From NCBI GenBank assembly GCA_021816465.1, contig JAKAYF010000006.1, forward strand, positions 1 to 50,283: a DNA stretch of 50,283 nt, given 5' to 3'. Shown piece after piece: positions 16,970 through 25,170 of this stretch. The translations under genes and the position numbers were made by a program. How positions within the stretch are numbered: position 1 is the first letter of the stretch; each line of letters starts with the position of its first letter. The notes under the pieces are model-generated. The model made no database searches and was not told the origin of the DNA. It worked only from the letters and a program-made list of their open reading frames with translations. The DNA comes from Nitrospirota bacterium. Lineage in GTDB: Bacteria; Nitrospirota; Leptospirillia; Leptospirillales; Leptospirillaceae.

Positions 16970-19210
16970 GTGTCCTGGGCGATGAATAAAAAGTGGAGGC
17001 GTACGGTCCGGTCTCCGCTTTTTCTGATCGGGGCTTTCCTGTTCCTTTCTGTTTTTCTGACGGTTCTGGAGATTGTGCGTCCAGGCATTCACGCGTCTTC
17101 GCGTCTTATTACCCACCTGATTGTCCTGTTCCTGTTCAATATTGATTTCATTCTTGCGGCATCCCTTTTACTCATCCTTTTCAGAAATGTCATCAAGGCT
17201 TACTGGGAAAGAAAAACCGGGGTTTTTGGTGCGGGATTCAAATGGAAGCTCATAGGCGCTTTTCTGATGATGGTCCTGATTCCCTCGGTTCTTCTGTTTG
17301 TCGTTGGAACGGGATTCTTGAACAGTTCCGCACAGCGATGGTTCAGTTTCCCGGTGTCGGGTTCCGTCCTGAGTTCCCTTGATCTGATAACAAAAGGATA
17401 TGAAAACCGTACGCGTGCGGCGAACCTTCTTGTTGCAAGGGATCTTGCATCAGAGCTTTCTGCGAGGGGATCCCTTTTTGCGGACAAGGAATCCCTGACC
17501 GAGTTCCTGGACCGCCGTCGCCGGACCCTTGGGGTATCGGGAATCGAGATCTACCGCTTGCCTTCCGGCCAGAACTCCCCAAATCCGTCCCTGTACGCTT
17601 CTTCGAGCTCGGTCGATGTTCAGCTTGTCGAGCCATCCGCCCACGATCTTTCGAGGCTTTATGCCACCGGAGGATCTTTTGTGACGGTGACCGGATTGGG
17701 GGATCTTGTCCGGGGAGTCTTTCCGTTCAACCTTCCTCCGGATCAGTCGGGAGGCTTTTCGGGAGAGGTTGTGGTCGACAGCTTTATGAGCGGCGATATT
17801 CCCGAGCGTCTGGACAGCATTTCCAGAACCTTTCACGACTATGCGCGTCTTTCGGAGTTTAGAAACCCTATCCGCCATTCCTATATTCTTCTTTTTTTCA
17901 TGATCACGATGATCATCGTTTTTGGAGCGGTGTGGTTCGGCATCCAGCTTGCCCGCCGGATCACCGAACCCATCGGAACACTGGAAAAGGCGACCGAGGA
18001 GGTGGCAAGAGGGAATCTGTCCGTGCGCATTGATGAGGAGGGACAGGACGAGTTTGCTCTTCTGATCCATTCTTTCAACCAGATGACCGCGGATCTTCTT
18101 CGTTCCGACCTGTCGCTCAAGGAAACCAATGACGAGCTGAAGCGGCGCCGTGAGTATATGGAGACGGTTCTTGAACATATCGGTTCCGGCGTGCTTTCGA
18201 CCGACGGGCAGGACATGGTGACGACCTTCAATCATTCAGCGGGCGTTCTTCTGGGGATTCTTCCGGAGGAGGTTCTTGGAAAATCCCCTCGTCTCCTTTC
18301 CTATCCTTCACTGTCGATCTTCATGACAATTCTTGACCGGATGCGGCGGATGGGGCTTGCCTCCAGCGAAGAGGAAATCCTGATCGAGCGGCCGGGTGGA
18401 AGCGGGAGAAATGTCCGGCTCCGGATCAATCGCCTGAATCCCGTTCCTGGAGAGCCGCAGGGGGGGGCAGTGATGGTTTTTGACGATGTGACCGCACAGC
18501 GGACGGCGGAGCGTTCCCTTGCCTGGCAGGAAGTTGCTCAGCGCATTGCCCACGAGATCAAGAATCCTCTGACCCCTATCAGGCTTTCAGCCGAGAGGCT
18601 TCAGCGAAAATTCGACGAAAAGTCGGAGGATTTCCCTCTTGTTTTCAAGGAGGCGATTCAGACGATTGTTGATGAAGTACAGGGAATGAAGCATCTCGTC
18701 GATGAATTTTCGGGATATGCGAGACTTCCCAGGGCCCGCCCGGAAAAGGGGGCTATTGTTCCGGTCCTGAACGATGTGGTGACTCTTTACCGGTCGGCTC
18801 ATAAAAACCTTGTGGTAGAATGCAGCGTGTCGGAAAACCTTCCTCTCATCCGCATTGATCGTGCAGCGATCAGGAGGGTCTTCGTCAACCTGTTTGAAAA
18901 TGCGATCCAGGCCATGGGTGACAAGGGAAGGATCGATATCAGCGTTTTTTTTTCCGTGGAGGAAAAAAACCTGAAGGTTATCTTCAGGGACCATGGGCCA
19001 GGGATTTCTCCGGAGCATGTCGGTCGTATCTTCCTTCCCTATTTTTCAACAAAAAAGCAGGGAATGGGACTTGGCCTTGCCATTGTTCACCGAATTGTCC
19101 AGGAACATGACGCATCCATCGAATACACGACCTCCCCTGAGGGGGGTGCCATCTTTACCATGACCTTCCCGGTACCCCCGGGGGAAGAACCCCTATCCGA
19201 GGCTGTCTGA
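16970..19210 (+). CDS. ntrY: NtrY-type sensor histidine kinase
   Basis: The protein has 746 residues from GTG 16970, which follows GAGGGAGG with seven-base spacing; the track's ATG 16943 overlaps the previous gene and lacks a site. Four hydrophobic segments lie near 15-35, 45-70, 85-110 and 304-325, with an extracytoplasmic stretch between the last two. HAMP follows (RRITEPIGTLEKATEEVARG), then PAS near 397-490, HisKA with H528 (RIAHEIKNPLTPIRLSAERL), and HATPase_c with NLFENAIQAM, DHGPGIS and GMGLGLAIV. This is the NtrY architecture. It should autophosphorylate and pass phosphate to the NtrX-like regulator whose start overlaps its stop. The signal is unknown; nitrogen or redox state is the usual proposal for the family. 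Confidence 0.92.
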   Translation: MSWAMNKKWRRTVRSPLFLIGAFLFLSVFLTVLEIVRPGIHASSRLITHLIVLFLFNIDFILAASLLLILFRNVIKAYWERKTGVFGAGFKWKLIGAFLMMVLIPSVLLFVVGTGFLNSSAQRWFSFPVSGSVLSSLDLITKGYENRTRAANLLVARDLASELSARGSLFADKESLTEFLDRRRRTLGVSGIEIYRLPSGQNSPNPSLYASSSSVDVQLVEPSAHDLSRLYATGGSFVTVTGLGDLVRGVFPFNLPPDQSGGFSGEVVVDSFMSGDIPERLDSISRTFHDYARLSEFRNPIRHSYILLFFMITMIIVFGAVWFGIQLARRITEPIGTLEKATEEVARGNLSVRIDEEGQDEFALLIHSFNQMTADLLRSDLSLKETNDELKRRREYMETVLEHIGSGVLSTDGQDMVTTFNHSAGVLLGILPEEVLGKSPRLLSYPSLSIFMTILDRMRRMGLASSEEEILIERPGGSGRNVRLRINRLNPVPGEPQGGAVMVFDDVTAQRTAERSLAWQEVAQRIAHEIKNPLTPIRLSAERLQRKFDEKSEDFPLVFKEAIQTIVDEVQGMKHLVDEFSGYARLPRARPEKGAIVPVLNDVVTLYRSAHKNLVVECSVSENLPLIRIDRAAIRRVFVNLFENAIQAMGDKGRIDISVFFSVEEKNLKVIFRDHGPGISPEHVGRIFLPYFSTKKQGMGLGLAIVHRIVQEHDASIEYTTSPEGGAIFTMTFPVPPGEEPLSEAV

Positions 19211-20571
19211 TGCATCGAGAAACGATTTTAGTCTGTGACGATGAACCGAATATACTCAAAACGCTCTCCCAGGTTCTGTCCGATGAAGGCTACCAGCCCC
19301 TTATGGCCCCTTCCGGAGAGGTCTTCAGAAAGCTTCTGGAGGATGAGGTTCCGGATGTCGTCTTTCTTGACGTCTGGCTGGGGAATGAAGACGGACTCGA
19401 GCTTTTGTCCGAGTGTCGCGAGCGTTTCCCCAACCTTCCGGTTATTGTGATGAGCGGCCATGGAACGATCGAGACCGCCGTCAGGGCGATCAAATCCGGT
19501 GCTTTTGACTATATCGAAAAACCTCTTTCCCTGGACAAGGTCCTGATTGCCGCCTCCCATGCATTGAGACAAAAGGGACTCGAAGAGGAAAATCGGCTGC
19601 TTCGGACGATTGTGTCGAGGGAGAGGGCCATCGTGGGAAGTGGTGTGGCGATCAAGGCTCTTCTCGGAGAAATTTCCCGGGCTGCTCCATCCAACGGCTG
19701 GGTTTTGATCCAGGGAGAAAATGGTACGGGGAAGGAGCTTGTCGCCCGCGAGATTCATCGTCTTTCCCATCGTTCCAGAGGACCTTTTATCGATGTCAAT
19801 TGTGCGGCCATTCCTGAAAACCTGATCGAAAGTGAGCTGTTCGGCTATGAGAAGGGGGCTTTTACCGGGGCTGTTTCCACCCGAAAGGGAAAGTTTGAGC
19901 TGGCTTCGGGGGGGACATTGTTTCTCGATGAAATCGGGGACATGAGTCCCCAGACCCAGGCAAAGGTTCTGCGCGTATTGCAGGAGAGGGTTCTGCAGCG
20001 TCTTGGCGGCCACAGGGATATCCCTGTGGATGTCCGTGTGGTGGCGGCTTCCAACAAGGATCTCAGGGAGCTTATCCGTCTGAAGGAATTTCGTGAGGAT
20101 CTCTTTTACAGGCTTAATGTCATTCCCGTCCATGTTCCTGCCCTCAGGGACCGGCCTGAGGACATTCCGGTACTGATCAACCACTTCATGTCGGAGCTTT
20201 CCGAGCGGGAAGGACTGAAACCGAGGGCGATCGACCCTGAGGCTCTTGAGCTGCTGATTTCCTATCCCTGGCCGGGGAATGTCCGTGAGCTGAAGAATCT
20301 GATAGAGCGACTTCTCATCATGAGTTCCCAAAGCCATATTTCGGAAGGGGAGGTTCGTCAGATTCTCGGCCCGTCCCTGACCCAGTCCGGCAGGACCGGG
20401 GGCGAGGGGCTCTCTCTGAAGGAGGCCCGGGAGGTTTTTGAAAGGGATTACATCCAGAGTGTTCTTGACCGTTTTGGCGGAAACATCACCCGCGCATCGG
20501 AGGCCCTGAAAGTCGACAGGACCTCGCTTCATCGAAAGCTCAGGTCCATGGGGTCGGTGGAAGAGGATTAG
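19210..20571 (+). CDS. ntrX: NtrX-type sigma-54-dependent response regulator
   Basis: The protein has 453 residues. The ATG shares one base with the ntrY stop (TGATG), so translation is coupled. The receiver domain has D54 in FLDVWLG and Lys in EKPLSL. The AAA+ domain has Walker A GENGTGKE, the sigma-54 contact loop EKGAFTGA and Walker B GGTLFLDEIGD. A Fis-type helix-turn-helix (RASEALKVDRTSLHRKL) closes the protein. It should activate sigma-54 promoters once phosphorylated by NtrY. It ends 10 bases before the convergent KAS III gene, and no terminator is visible between them. Confidence 0.94.
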   Translation: MHRETILVCDDEPNILKTLSQVLSDEGYQPLMAPSGEVFRKLLEDEVPDVVFLDVWLGNEDGLELLSECRERFPNLPVIVMSGHGTIETAVRAIKSGAFDYIEKPLSLDKVLIAASHALRQKGLEEENRLLRTIVSRERAIVGSGVAIKALLGEISRAAPSNGWVLIQGENGTGKELVAREIHRLSHRSRGPFIDVNCAAIPENLIESELFGYEKGAFTGAVSTRKGKFELASGGTLFLDEIGDMSPQTQAKVLRVLQERVLQRLGGHRDIPVDVRVVAASNKDLRELIRLKEFREDLFYRLNVIPVHVPALRDRPEDIPVLINHFMSELSEREGLKPRAIDPEALELLISYPWPGNVRELKNLIERLLIMSSQSHISEGEVRQILGPSLTQSGRTGGEGLSLKEAREVFERDYIQSVLDRFGGNITRASEALKVDRTSLHRKLRSMGSVEED

Positions 20572-20581
20572 TGGAATAGGA

Positions 20582-21601
20582 TTAACGGAGATGGTTTTGG
20601 GTCAGAAGTGCCATTCCAAAGGTCGCTCCCCCGCCAAACGCGCCAAGAAGGACTTTTTCTGGTATTTCCCCCTTTTTTTCAAGGTGCAGGGCCAACGTGA
20701 GAGGGATGCTCGATGAAGAGGTGTTTCCAAAGCGGGTGAGTGATACGGGAATCTTTGCCCGGTCGAGGTCAAGCCGCCTTGCCAGCGAATCGATCAGGCG
20801 GCCATTGGCCTGGTGAAAAACAAAAAGGTCGATTTCAGGGATCTCCGTTTTGAACCGCTCGAGAAACGACGGAATCTCCCGTTCCAGTGTCCGGATGGCT
20901 TCCCTGTAGACTCTTCCTCCGTCCATTCTCAGAATGGGGGCTCCGTTGCAGGAATCGGCCTCTCGAAAAATAATGGGTGCCAGCTCGCCTTTGGCTCCGA
21001 TGTGGCTTCCCTCAATCCTGAATGCTCCGGTTACCCCGGACAGGAGCGTGGCGGTCGCCATGTCCCCGAAGAGGATCGCTGTTTCCGCTCCGTGAATCGG
21101 ACAAAGCTGCAGGGATTTTTTTTCAAGAGTCACGAGAAGGACGTTTTGGTGTCCTCCCGACTGGATCATCGATCTGGCTACCGTCAGGCCATAGATATAG
21201 CCGCTGCAGGAAGCATGCAGGTCAAAGGCCGGGACGCCGCGTCCGGAGGCTCCCATCTCGGCGGAGATCAGTGCTGCGGTCTGCGGGAGAAGAAGGGCCG
21301 GTGTCGAGGTCGAGACAATGATGAGGTCTATCCCCCGGATCAGTTCCTGGTCCGTGTTTTTCGCCAGGTCAATGATGGCTCCCATGGCAAGATCGACCGG
21401 GTCCCCTTCCCAGCGTGACCGGCTCTGTATTCCGGTCAGATCTGAAATGGTTTGTGGCCGATGGCCTGTTTTTTCGCCGATATCCTCATTGGAACAAAAG
21501 CTGACCCGCCGGTTCCACCCGATGGCCCGAATGTAGACTCTTCTGGCGGGGGTATGGGATGATGGACGGAGTTTGATCTTTTTGGGGGAATGAAGATTCA
21601 T
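20582..21601 (-). CDS. 3-oxoacyl-ACP synthase III family protein
   Basis: The 339-residue protein has the KAS III fold signature with the Cys-His-Asn triad: Cys132 in DLHASCSGYIYGL, His in FVFHQANGRLID, Asn in RFGNTSSSSIPL. FabH condenses acetyl-CoA with malonyl-ACP to start fatty-acid synthesis, but KAS III paralogues also serve secondary pathways. There are no fab genes beside it, so I do not assign fabH. ATG 21601 is the only usable start: an in-frame TAG lies three codons upstream. It has no ribosome site, and a -10 (TGA-TAGAAT) is placed so that transcription should begin at the A of the ATG. Confidence 0.87.
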   Translation of the reverse strand: MNLHSPKKIKLRPSSHTPARRVYIRAIGWNRRVSFCSNEDIGEKTGHRPQTISDLTGIQSRSRWEGDPVDLAMGAIIDLAKNTDQELIRGIDLIIVSTSTPALLLPQTAALISAEMGASGRGVPAFDLHASCSGYIYGLTVARSMIQSGGHQNVLLVTLEKKSLQLCPIHGAETAILFGDMATATLLSGVTGAFRIEGSHIGAKGELAPIIFREADSCNGAPILRMDGGRVYREAIRTLEREIPSFLERFKTEIPEIDLFVFHQANGRLIDSLARRLDLDRAKIPVSLTRFGNTSSSSIPLTLALHLEKKGEIPEKVLLGAFGGGATFGMALLTQNHLR

Positions 21602-21607
21602 GGGAGG

Positions 21608-21616
21608 ATTCTATCA
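21608..21616 (-). promoter_or_regulatory. Candidate extended -10 for leaderless transcription of the KAS III gene
   Basis: On the minus strand, TGA-TAGAAT places position +1 exactly at 21601, the first base of the start codon. No good -35 is seen. The element overlaps the ribosome site and first base of the divergent bamD-like gene. Confidence 0.35.
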
Positions 21617-22341
21617 TGTCTTTTGAGTGGATGGCTGCTCGAAGTCCACTTTCCAGTATTGTCCGGTCCGGTCTGTTTGTGCTTTTGATCCTGGCTTTTT
21701 CCGGCTGTTCAATCCTTGGTCTTGGGGACCCGAAACCGACTGACAGCCATACCCATGCATTCCGGACGAAACGTTTCGGAACTTCAGCGTTGCTTGATGA
21801 GGCTTCGCGATTTTATTTCAAGGGTGACTTTATTGAGGCCAGAGGAGAGTACAAGCGCTTCCTCGAACTTCATCCGACCCATCCTCTGGCGGCATTTGCC
21901 CAGTACCGGATGGCGTTGTGTGACTACTACCGGATTTTGTCCATCGACCGTGATCCGACTCCCTTGAGAAAGGCGCTTGCCGACTTTCAGAAGGTGATCG
22001 ACGAGTATCCGGATTCTGATTATGTTGCAAGGTCCCAGAAAAAAGTGGCTTACTGCAGGGACCGTCTTTCCAAGTCTCATTTCTATGTAGGCTACTTCTA
22101 TTACAAGACCAAACGCTACAAGGCGGCGCAGGGCCGTTTCAATACGATCCTTCTGAAGTATCCGGATTCGACGATTTACGAAAAGTCCCAATATTATTAC
22201 GCCCTTTCCTCTTTCAAGCTGAAAGAGAAATCCCGGGCGGCGAGAATTCTGAAAAAGCTGATCCGGCAGTCCCCCAATTCGCCCTATGCCAAAAAATCGA
22301 AGGTTCTTCTGGATTACTGGCAAAGGGAAGGGGAGATCTAG
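21616..22341 (+). CDS. bamD: BamD-like outer-membrane assembly lipoprotein
   Basis: The 241-residue protein has a signal sequence with lipobox (LILAFSGCS), then TPR-like repeats: LLDEASRFYFKGDFIEARGE, FAQYRMALCDYY, FQKVIDEYPDSDYV, VGYFYYKTKRYKAAQGRF and AARILKKLIRQSPNSPYA. Length and repeat spacing fit BamD, the essential lipoprotein of the beta-barrel assembly machine, which lies on the periplasmic face of the outer membrane. GGGAGGA precedes ATG 21616 by seven bases. Its promoter must lie inside the divergent KAS III gene, so the two transcripts overlap. Other tetratricopeptide lipoproteins remain possible. Confidence 0.85.
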   Translation: MSFEWMAARSPLSSIVRSGLFVLLILAFSGCSILGLGDPKPTDSHTHAFRTKRFGTSALLDEASRFYFKGDFIEARGEYKRFLELHPTHPLAAFAQYRMALCDYYRILSIDRDPTPLRKALADFQKVIDEYPDSDYVARSQKKVAYCRDRLSKSHFYVGYFYYKTKRYKAAQGRFNTILLKYPDSTIYEKSQYYYALSSFKLKEKSRAARILKKLIRQSPNSPYAKKSKVLLDYWQREGEI

Positions 22342-22343
22342 CG

Positions 22344-23006
22344 GTGTCCCTTTTCCCGCTGGCTCTTGATCTTTATGATCATCCGGCACTGGTTGTCGGG
22401 GCTGGAAAGGTGGCTCAAAGGAAAATCCGGCGGCTTCTTTCTTCCGGTGCCAGGGTCCGTGTCGTTTCTCCGGTGGCTTTGGAAGAAGTCGAAGGGTGGG
22501 CATTGTCGGGCCAGATCGAATGGATCAGGAGGGAATATCATCCTGGAGATGAGACGGGGTACTGCCTGGTGTGGGCGATGACCGATGATTCGAGACTGAA
22601 TGGGGAGATTGCCGTGAGGGTGAAGTCGGCCGGCGGGTTTTGCGACACGGCGACGATTTCGGCCGGGCGAACGATGCGGTCTCTTGCGCAGGATAACATG
22701 GGTTCCCTTCTGATTGCCGCCACATCTTCTCCGCCGGATCCGCTTTTTTCGAGGATGATTGTTCGGGAGATGGGGGCCATGCTGAGGGAGGAAGGTATTG
22801 AAACCATCTCCATTGAGCATGGATGCCTTCGGGAAGCTCTTCTGCTTGAGAAGCTGCCCCTGGAGGAGATATCCCGGGTGGATCTGGCTTTTTTCAGGGA
22901 AAATCCGGACTTTTCGGATCGTCTTGTCCTCTATGGGGAATGGTTTGGACAGAGTGTTTCCGATCGTGTGCGGTCGTGCGTTTTGAAAAGGGGTGAACAA
23001 TCGTGA
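22344..23006 (+). CDS. Precorrin-2 dehydrogenase/sirohydrochlorin ferrochelatase (CysG N-terminal type)
   Basis: The 220-residue protein starts at GTG 22344, two bases past the bamD-like stop; GGGGAG lies inside the upstream gene. It has the NAD-binding glycine motif LVVGAGKVAQRKIRRLLSSGARVRVVSP in shorter form, then VWAMTDDSRLN and FCDTATIS, and the central DNMGSLLIAATSSPPDPLFS-type block of Met8/CysG-N. It should oxidise precorrin-2 to sirohydrochlorin and possibly insert iron for siroheme. The methyltransferase (SUMT) domain of full CysG is absent, as in Met8-type enzymes. Its stop overlaps the start of a small membrane protein gene. Confidence 0.88.
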   Translation: MSLFPLALDLYDHPALVVGAGKVAQRKIRRLLSSGARVRVVSPVALEEVEGWALSGQIEWIRREYHPGDETGYCLVWAMTDDSRLNGEIAVRVKSAGGFCDTATISAGRTMRSLAQDNMGSLLIAATSSPPDPLFSRMIVREMGAMLREEGIETISIEHGCLREALLLEKLPLEEISRVDLAFFRENPDFSDRLVLYGEWFGQSVSDRVRSCVLKRGEQS

Positions 23007-23203
23007 TGTGGGCGTTGGCCAGATCGATCCAGGCCCTTGGGCTGGCGATCACTTTTGCGGACATTATCCTGTTCTTTTTCCGGAATATGACGATGATGTT
23101 TTTGTTGAAGCTCTTCATCATCGGTGTTGTCACTTTTTATCTGGGATACTTTTTGCTGTCCCTTTCCGGCGGCCGTCCGGGGTCCGGACGGATTGATCGT
23201 TAG
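23006..23203 (+). CDS. Small two-helix membrane protein
   Basis: The protein has 65 residues from ATG 23006, whose A is the last base of the upstream TGA; GTG 23003 is an alternative. Two hydrophobic stretches (LGLAITFADIILFFF and MFLLKLFIIGVVTFYLGYFLL) predict two membrane helices with a short basic tail. Coupled translation after the siroheme gene suggests a shared operon, but I recognise no family. Confidence 0.6.
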   Translation: MWALARSIQALGLAITFADIILFFFRNMTMMFLLKLFIIGVVTFYLGYFLLSLSGGRPGSGRIDR

Positions 23204-23209
23204 GAGCTG

Positions 23210-23238
23210 TTGCGATCTGTCTGTTCTTTTGCTAGAAT
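23210..23238 (+). promoter_or_regulatory. Promoter of tRNA-Leu
   Basis: TTGCGA-N17-TAGAAT, with TGC before the -10 (extended -10). The predicted start near 23245 leaves a leader of about 18 bases. Confidence 0.6.
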
Positions 23239-23262
23239 GCCGGCCTTGTCCTCGTTTCATGT

Positions 23263-23346
23263 GCCGAAGTGGTGGAATGGTAGACACGCACGTTTGAGGG
23301 GCGTGTGGCGAAAGCCGTACGGGTTCGACTCCCGTCTTCGGCACCA
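23263..23346 (+). tRNA. tRNA-Leu (anticodon GAG)
   Basis: GCCGAAG pairs with CTTCGGC as acceptor stem. The anticodon arm is CACGT-TTGAGGG-GCGTG with anticodon GAG, read by leucine CUC/CUU. A long variable arm (GGC-GAAA-GCC) marks a class II tRNA, and the T arm is ACGGG-TTCGACT-CCCGT. CCA is encoded. An upstream promoter shows independent transcription. Confidence 0.97.
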
Positions 23347-23397
23347 ATGTAATCGTTCAGCGAAATCCCTTTTGTCAGTATGAGTATTTTCTCATTC

Positions 23398-23425
23398 GGG
23401 AGTTTTGACTCCTGTCCGTTTTCTC
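23398..23425. terminator. Weak bidirectional terminator between tRNA-Leu and the por genes
   Basis: GGAGT-TTTG-ACTCC is a five-base-pair hairpin with TTTTCTCTTT a few bases later on the plus strand. A second small hairpin (ATGAG/CTCAT, 23380-23395) lies beside it. Confidence 0.3.
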
Positions 23426-23463
23426 TTTCCTGTTTCTGTCTTTCATGATGCAACCGGAATTTT

Positions 23464-25170
23464 TCAGGGCTCGGGGATCATCTTGATGAATCCCGTGGGG
23501 CATTCATGCGCACAGATCCCGCAACCCTTGCAAAATCCGTAATCCAGAATATAGGGAGAACGATTTGTTCCTGATGACTTGAGGACGGCATTGTCGGGGC
23601 AGAGTGTCCAGCAATTGTCACAGCGAAGGCATGCTCCGCAGGACAGGCATCTGCCTGCTTCTTTCCGGGCCACCTCTTCGGAAAAACTTTCTTCTGGTTC
23701 ATCCCAGGACAGGATCTCTGTGCTGGAGACGGGCGGGGTCATCGGGGAAGAGAAATCGAAATAGTTCAGATTCAGATTTTCGAAAGGGAGGGGAGACTTT
23801 GCCTCCCAATCGGGAGGAATGACTTCTCTCGAGAGAAAGAGGTTCATGGCATCGGCAGCTTTGCAGGCGCTTCCAATGGCATGGCTGACGGTTCCTCCCC
23901 CGGGGCAGGCATCGCCTGCGGCAAATATGCGACGGGATCCCGTCAGAAATCCATTGCGATCAACTGTCAGCCGGGACCTTCCATGGGCGATGTTTTCAAG
24001 TCCGTCCGGGGAGAGGATCTGTCCTATGGCTGGAATGATCTGGTCCGCCATCATGACGGATTCCGTTCCTTCGAAGGAGTCCCGTCCGGTCGTTCCCGGG
24101 AAATGTTTTTTCCGGGCATGGACAAGCTCCACTCCAATGACCCTGTCATTCTGAAGGATGAGCCGGTTCACGGCTCTGTTGGGATGGATGGTCACCCCCT
24201 CGGAGATGGCTCTGGCGATTTCCTGGGGATTTCCCGGCATCAGTTCCTCTTTTGTGGTCTCTTGTCCGGGGAGGGACTCTTCGGTGATGATGTGAACTTC
24301 GCCGCTCCCCGTTCTCAGAAGGACGCGAGCCAGATCAAGGGCCGTATTTCCTCCGCCGACGATAACGACTTTTTTCCAGCGGGGGACCTGTCCGATATCC
24401 TGGTATTCCTTCAGTATTTCCAGGCCATGTCTCATCGAGGCCGGTGTCGTTCCTCCCACATCAAAGTTCCGGCTCTTCTGTGCTCCTGGTGCGAGAAAGA
24501 CGGCACCGTAGTCCGATTCAAGCTCCTCAAGGGAAAAGTCGCGTCCCAGGCGCTGGCGGGGACGAAAAAGAATGCCTGTGGAGAAAAGGCGGGTGACCTC
24601 GCTGTCAAGAACTTTCCTGTCAAGTCTGTAAGAGGGGATTGCACTCCGGATCGTTCCTCCAGCTTCTGAAAGAGCTTCAAAGACAGTGACCCGGTATCCC
24701 CTTTTTCTCATCTGATAGGCGGCAGAAAGTCCGGAAGGTCCCGCTCCCACAACGGCAACCGGAGGAAGTGTATGGTCAGAAGGCATCATGGGGAAAGTCC
24801 ATTCCTCCCTGATGGCGAGATCTCCCAGTGCCCGTTCCACGTTGTGGATGCCAACAGCACTGTCATAGGAGCCCCGGTGGCATGATGATTCACAGGGGTG
24901 GGGACAGACCCTTCCTGAAATGGCGGGGAATGGATTGGTTTCGACAAGCTTTTCCCATGCGCCCCTTGTGTTTCCTGAAGCCATGAGTCCAAGCCATGCA
25001 GAGATCTCTTCATGGGCGGGACAGCCAAAGTGGCAAGGGGCATCGGTTGGTGTGTAGACCGGTCTCTCGCTTCTCCATGACCCGGTGAAGTTACGGAGGG
25101 AGGTCACGGGTGAGGCAATGCTCCCGGCCTGGATTCCGGGTGCGATCTCTTCCCTGTCGTTTATGCCCAT
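23464..25170 (-). CDS. GltD-like FAD/NAD(P) oxidoreductase fused to a PorD-like 2[4Fe-4S] ferredoxin
   Basis: The protein has 568 residues. The N-terminal part carries the cysteine-rich GltD-type module (CHFGCPAHEEISAWL, GRVCPHPCESSCHRG). Two dinucleotide folds follow (VAVVGAGPSGLSAAYQMRKRGYRVT and VVIVGGGNTALDLARVLLRTG) with the family GDACPGGGTVSHAIGSACKAA segment. The C-terminus has two [4Fe-4S] motifs, CLSCGACLRCDNCWTLCP and CKGCGICAHECP, as in the delta subunit of pyruvate:ferredoxin oxidoreductase. Its start overlaps the porB stop by ten bases, with GAGAGGCGG before it. It probably links POR electrons to NAD(P)H, or feeds reductant to POR for CO2 fixation; the direction is inference. 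Confidence 0.88.
   Translation of the reverse strand: MGINDREEIAPGIQAGSIASPVTSLRNFTGSWRSERPVYTPTDAPCHFGCPAHEEISAWLGLMASGNTRGAWEKLVETNPFPAISGRVCPHPCESSCHRGSYDSAVGIHNVERALGDLAIREEWTFPMMPSDHTLPPVAVVGAGPSGLSAAYQMRKRGYRVTVFEALSEAGGTIRSAIPSYRLDRKVLDSEVTRLFSTGILFRPRQRLGRDFSLEELESDYGAVFLAPGAQKSRNFDVGGTTPASMRHGLEILKEYQDIGQVPRWKKVVIVGGGNTALDLARVLLRTGSGEVHIITEESLPGQETTKEELMPGNPQEIARAISEGVTIHPNRAVNRLILQNDRVIGVELVHARKKHFPGTTGRDSFEGTESVMMADQIIPAIGQILSPDGLENIAHGRSRLTVDRNGFLTGSRRIFAAGDACPGGGTVSHAIGSACKAADAMNLFLSREVIPPDWEAKSPLPFENLNLNYFDFSSPMTPPVSSTEILSWDEPEESFSEEVARKEAGRCLSCGACLRCDNCWTLCPDNAVLKSSGTNRSPYILDYGFCKGCGICAHECPTGFIKMIPEP

Noticed and set aside
19228-20532. 434-codon minus-strand frame opposite ntrX
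   Set aside because: Shadow of a strongly conserved sigma-54 activator; it results from codon bias and shows no protein-like features.
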